Positions 6,066-6,514 of a DNA stretch of 6,514 bases are shown piece by piece. A program made the position numbers and the translations under genes. Every line of letters begins with the position of its first letter. Position 1 is the stretch's first letter. Under the pieces are notes generated by a model, which was not told where the DNA came from, did not search any database, and saw nothing but the letters and a program-made list of their open reading frames with translations. This DNA is from CAZYJD01 sp964647785. GTDB lineage: Bacteria; Bacteroidota; Bacteroidia; NS11-12g; UBA9320. The DNA lies in NCBI GenBank assembly GCA_964647785.1, contig CAZYJD010000101.1:1-6514 (forward strand), given 5' to 3'.

Positions 6066-6386
6066 ATGGCATTAGAATTTACAGACAACAACTGGGATCA
6101 GGAAGTAATCAATAGCGACACCCCTGTTCTCGTAGACTTTTGGGCAGAATGGTGTGGACCCTGCCGCATGATTGGACCCATCGTAGAAGAAATTTCCGGT
6201 GAATATGAAGGCAAACTGAAAGTTGGAAAACTCAATGTTGACTTCAACTCAAACGTAGCAGCTAAATACGGCATCAGAAGCATCCCTACGCTGCTGGTTT
6301 TCAGCAATGGAGAAGTGGTAGATAAAATGGTTGGTGCAGTGCCAAAGGCCGTTATCACGCAGAAGGTTGAAAACCATTTGAGCTAA
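6066..6386 (+). CDS. trxA: Thioredoxin
   Basis: The 106-residue protein is a full-length single-domain thioredoxin, close to the 105-109 residues usual for the family. It has the redox motif W29-C30-G-P-C33 inside FWAEWCGPCRM, the buried Asp24 (VDFW), Lys55 (GKLNVD) and the cis-proline P74 (SIPTLLVF). It reduces disulfides in cytoplasmic proteins such as ribonucleotide reductase and peroxiredoxins, and is itself reduced by thioredoxin reductase; neither partner is encoded here. There is no signal peptide. ATG 6066 is chosen because the in-frame extension up to 5958 runs back through the −7 element at 6039 and adds residues unlike any thioredoxin. The gene appears to be transcribed alone: it has its own promoter, and an intrinsic terminator begins 24 bases after the stop. 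Confidence 0.97.
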   Translation: MALEFTDNNWDQEVINSDTPVLVDFWAEWCGPCRMIGPIVEEISGEYEGKLKVGKLNVDFNSNVAAKYGIRSIPTLLVFSNGEVVDKMVGAVPKAVITQKVENHLS

Positions 6387-6409
6387 TTCAAAAGAAACAA
6401 TAATAGCAG

Positions 6410-6444
6410 GAGCGCTTTTCTTTGGAAAGCGCTCTTTTATTTTT
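6410..6444 (+). terminator. Rho-independent terminator of trxA
   Basis: GAGCGCTTT (6410-6418) and AAAGCGCTC (6426-6434) form a perfect 9-base stem with a 7-base loop. The T-rich tract TTTTATTTTT (6435-6444) follows directly. The hairpin begins 24 bases after the thioredoxin stop codon. Confidence 0.88.
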
Positions 6445-6445
6445 G
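6438..6445 (+). promoter_or_regulatory. −7 promoter element embedded in the trxA terminator T-tract
   Basis: TATTTTTG matches TAnnTTTG exactly and is identical to the thioredoxin −7 element. It ends five bases before the ATG at 6451. Transcription from it would therefore start at or next to the start codon, giving a leaderless or nearly leaderless mRNA. The T-tract alone could create the match by chance, so confidence is moderate. Confidence 0.45.
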
Positions 6446-6450
6446 TGCCC

Positions 6451-6514
6451 ATGGACCCTCGCGATTTGTTACAAGCAGAAAACCTTGAATTATTGGCCAC
6501 CCAGGTTGTTGAGG
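6451..6514 (+). CDS. N-terminus of a probable DUF58-domain protein (partial)
   Basis: Twenty-one codons from ATG 6451 run to the window edge without a stop. The string ENLELLATQVVE resembles the start of Bacteroidota DUF58 proteins, which typically read NLELLA-x-x-VVEGF near residue 10. DUF58 proteins are often encoded with MoxR-type AAA+ ATPases and von Willebrand A-domain proteins, and their function is not settled. The call rests on a very short segment recalled by pattern, so it is tentative. The next residues should be G-F followed by a GxHxSP(F/Y)HG-like segment if the call is right. The gene is separated from thioredoxin by the terminator at 6410-6444. Confidence 0.55.
   Translation, partial: MDPRDLLQAENLELLATQVVE

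Noticed and set aside
1..6514. Mobile element, CRISPR array, phage or defence system
   Set aside because: No transposase, integrase, direct-repeat array, or nuclease or toxin domain is seen on either strand. All coding space is taken by housekeeping or envelope families.

Overview
The window looks like ordinary chromosome of a member of the Bacteroidota. Four things suggest this. The upstream regions carry the phylum's −7 promoter octamer (TAnnTTTG). Shine-Dalgarno sites are absent. The protein families are typical of the group: a Nudix/winged-helix regulator of the NrtR/AraR type, a histidine kinase with an AHQLGTP H-box, a secreted protein with tandem TonB C-terminal domains, and an M23 peptidase with a GPHLC motif. 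Base composition looks even, and I see no mobile element, CRISPR array, tRNA or rRNA. No gene-free stretch exceeds about 120 bases.

Layout: (1) Positions 1-152 (minus) hold the start of a sugar-kinase-like ASKHA ATPase. It is divergent from an NrtR-type regulator (270-1043, plus). The 117-base gap holds a −7 element for the kinase and an abutting palindrome that could be the regulator's operator. (2) A minus-strand pair, cyclase-family hydrolase (2816-2040) then family 9 glycosyltransferase (2040-1033), is joined by a TAATG stop/start overlap. It runs tail to tail into the regulator gene. (3) A plus-strand pair, orphan sensor histidine kinase (2828-3988) then exported double TonB-domain protein (3988-4695), is also joined by TAATG. 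Its first gene starts only 11 bases from the divergent cyclase start. (4) A putative M23 lipoprotein peptidase (5946-4678, minus) overlaps the tail of that operon by 18 bases. (5) Thioredoxin (6066-6386, plus) is divergent from the peptidase and ends at a strong intrinsic terminator. The terminator's T-tract also forms a −7 element for the last gene, the start of a probable DUF58 protein (6451 onward).

Several genes fit an envelope theme: the GT9 enzyme for surface glycans, the M23 peptidase for peptidoglycan, and a membrane kinase with an exported partner. A shared pathway is inference only. No clearly new system is visible. The most notable points are the candidate operator between kinase and regulator, the kinase-TonB-domain pair, the Cys replacement of a zinc-ligand His in the M23 protein, and the combined terminator/promoter at the right edge.
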